From Ilex aquifolium (Eukaryota; Streptophyta; Magnoliopsida; Aquifoliales; Aquifoliaceae): 64,000 nucleotides of DNA. Each line of letters opens with the position of its first letter. Within the stretch, counting starts at the first letter, position 1. The position numbers were made by a program, and so were the translations under genes. Below are positions 63,152 to 64,000 of the stretch, piece by piece. The notes beneath the pieces are model-generated. The model saw only the letters and a program-made list of their open reading frames with translations. It was not told the DNA's origin and ran no database searches. The stretch covers positions 1,240,001-1,304,000 of the forward strand of contig OX637398.1 of assembly GCA_951799425.1 (NCBI GenBank), written 5' to 3'.

Positions 63152-64000
63152 GGGGTCCTCTTAGGAGAAGAAAACACAACAGCAAACTGATGTTTTGTCA
63201 TCAAAGTATCAAGTCCTAGTAGAGGAGGTACTCACACCACTTCATTGGCCAGAATCAGTTCAGCAACAACTGGAGTCCTTCAAGGGAGAAGACAAAAGCA
63301 AACAAGACAAACAATACATTAATACATTGAAACCTCTTGACATTGTAAAACCCAAATAATTAGCGTTTTCCATGATCTCGTTTACTTCTATCTGTACACA
63401 AGAGGAACAAAAGATATGGATTCCCAATCTAAACAAAAAGAACATATTTAAATCCATCTCAATAATAGGTCCTAGATTTCTCAAAACACCTTCTTACAAA
63501 AAAGATATCAGGAAGTATAGCATGCATATTTTCTACTCTCATATAAATTCAACTCATGGAAAGGACATACAACTTAAGGTTGAATGAGCCTCAGTGTTTA
63601 TCAAAAAAATCATTATTGAATGTTCAATCAACTCACCTCATGCTCTTTCTTTGTCTCTTTCCCGGTCCAACCTCAATTTTCCGTTCTTTTTTACACGTAA
63701 AAAACATTGAAAAAAACTAATCCCACATGGTAAAATTCTTACATCAGTCAAGCATCACAGTAATGACAACAATAAGGCCACCATTATTATGGAACCATCC
63801 AGGGTCATAAGCATATATTAAAAAAAATTCTAAAAGAAGGCCGATTATCTCTCTAATCTAACATTCATTGAATGCCCTAGCACTCAGAGATTCTAGTGAG
63901 TTCGTATATTATATAAAGTAGCTACTAAAATATCTTCCACCGTTTCCACAACGACTAATTTAATTAAGTTTCCTATCAGGGGCTATCCAATCGAATTTAA
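63152..64000. other. Upstream region of the CCCH/RRM gene
   Basis: The region should hold the 5' untranslated region, perhaps with a leader intron, of the minus-strand gene. No other coding region, RNA or complete mobile element was recognised up to the window edge. Transcription start and promoter could not be placed. Confidence 0.45.

Overview
The window is nuclear DNA from a flowering plant, most likely a eudicot. Genes are split by many GT-AG introns, intergenic DNA is AT-rich, and plant-specific families are present (SIAMESE-related inhibitor, oleosin, P-class PPR, class III chitinase). Plant transposon classes sit between and inside the genes. The species cannot be named from the sequence.

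Layout, left to right: a decayed F-box/LRR pseudogene (+, 631-2028); a SIAMESE-related CDK-inhibitor gene (-, 7235-7537) with two E2F-type sites upstream; a hAT-type MITE (8724-9026); a 5.1-kb non-autonomous Helitron (9497-14643, minus orientation) carrying a U6 snRNA fragment; a class III chitinase pseudogene (+, 15509-17680) split by a 1.2-kb solo LTR; Pescadillo (-, 18596-25370, 13 coding exons, 605 aa); an oleosin with seed-type promoter motifs (+, 27245-27709); a SWD2/WDR82-like COMPASS subunit (-, 28268-34316, 10 coding exons, 328 aa) with a 5'-truncated LINE in intron 1; RST1, the plant focadhesin homologue (+, 35914-53395, 25 coding exons, 1857 aa) with a TRIM retroelement in intron 9; an intronless PPR gene (+, 55070-56971, 633 aa); and a CCCH/RRM protein of the RBM26/27 type (-, 58769-63151, 4 coding exons, 929 aa). 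For every multi-exon gene the exon joins were followed base by base and keep one open frame from ATG to stop.

The genes do not form one pathway. Two are linked to RNA surveillance (RST1, RBM26/27-like) and two to basic nuclear functions with telo-box motifs upstream (PES, SWD2-like). From memory, the gene order resembles a mixture of Arabidopsis neighbourhoods around At3g27630-At3g27700, At5g40400-At5g40460 and At5g14520-At5g14530, as expected for a block that was duplicated and then lost genes in Arabidopsis. I see no evidence of an undescribed multi-gene system. The most informative items are the structurally complete transposon insertions with target-site duplications, the Helitron with its U6 fragment, the E2F sites beside the CDK inhibitor, and a coding-looking island inside RST1 intron 4.
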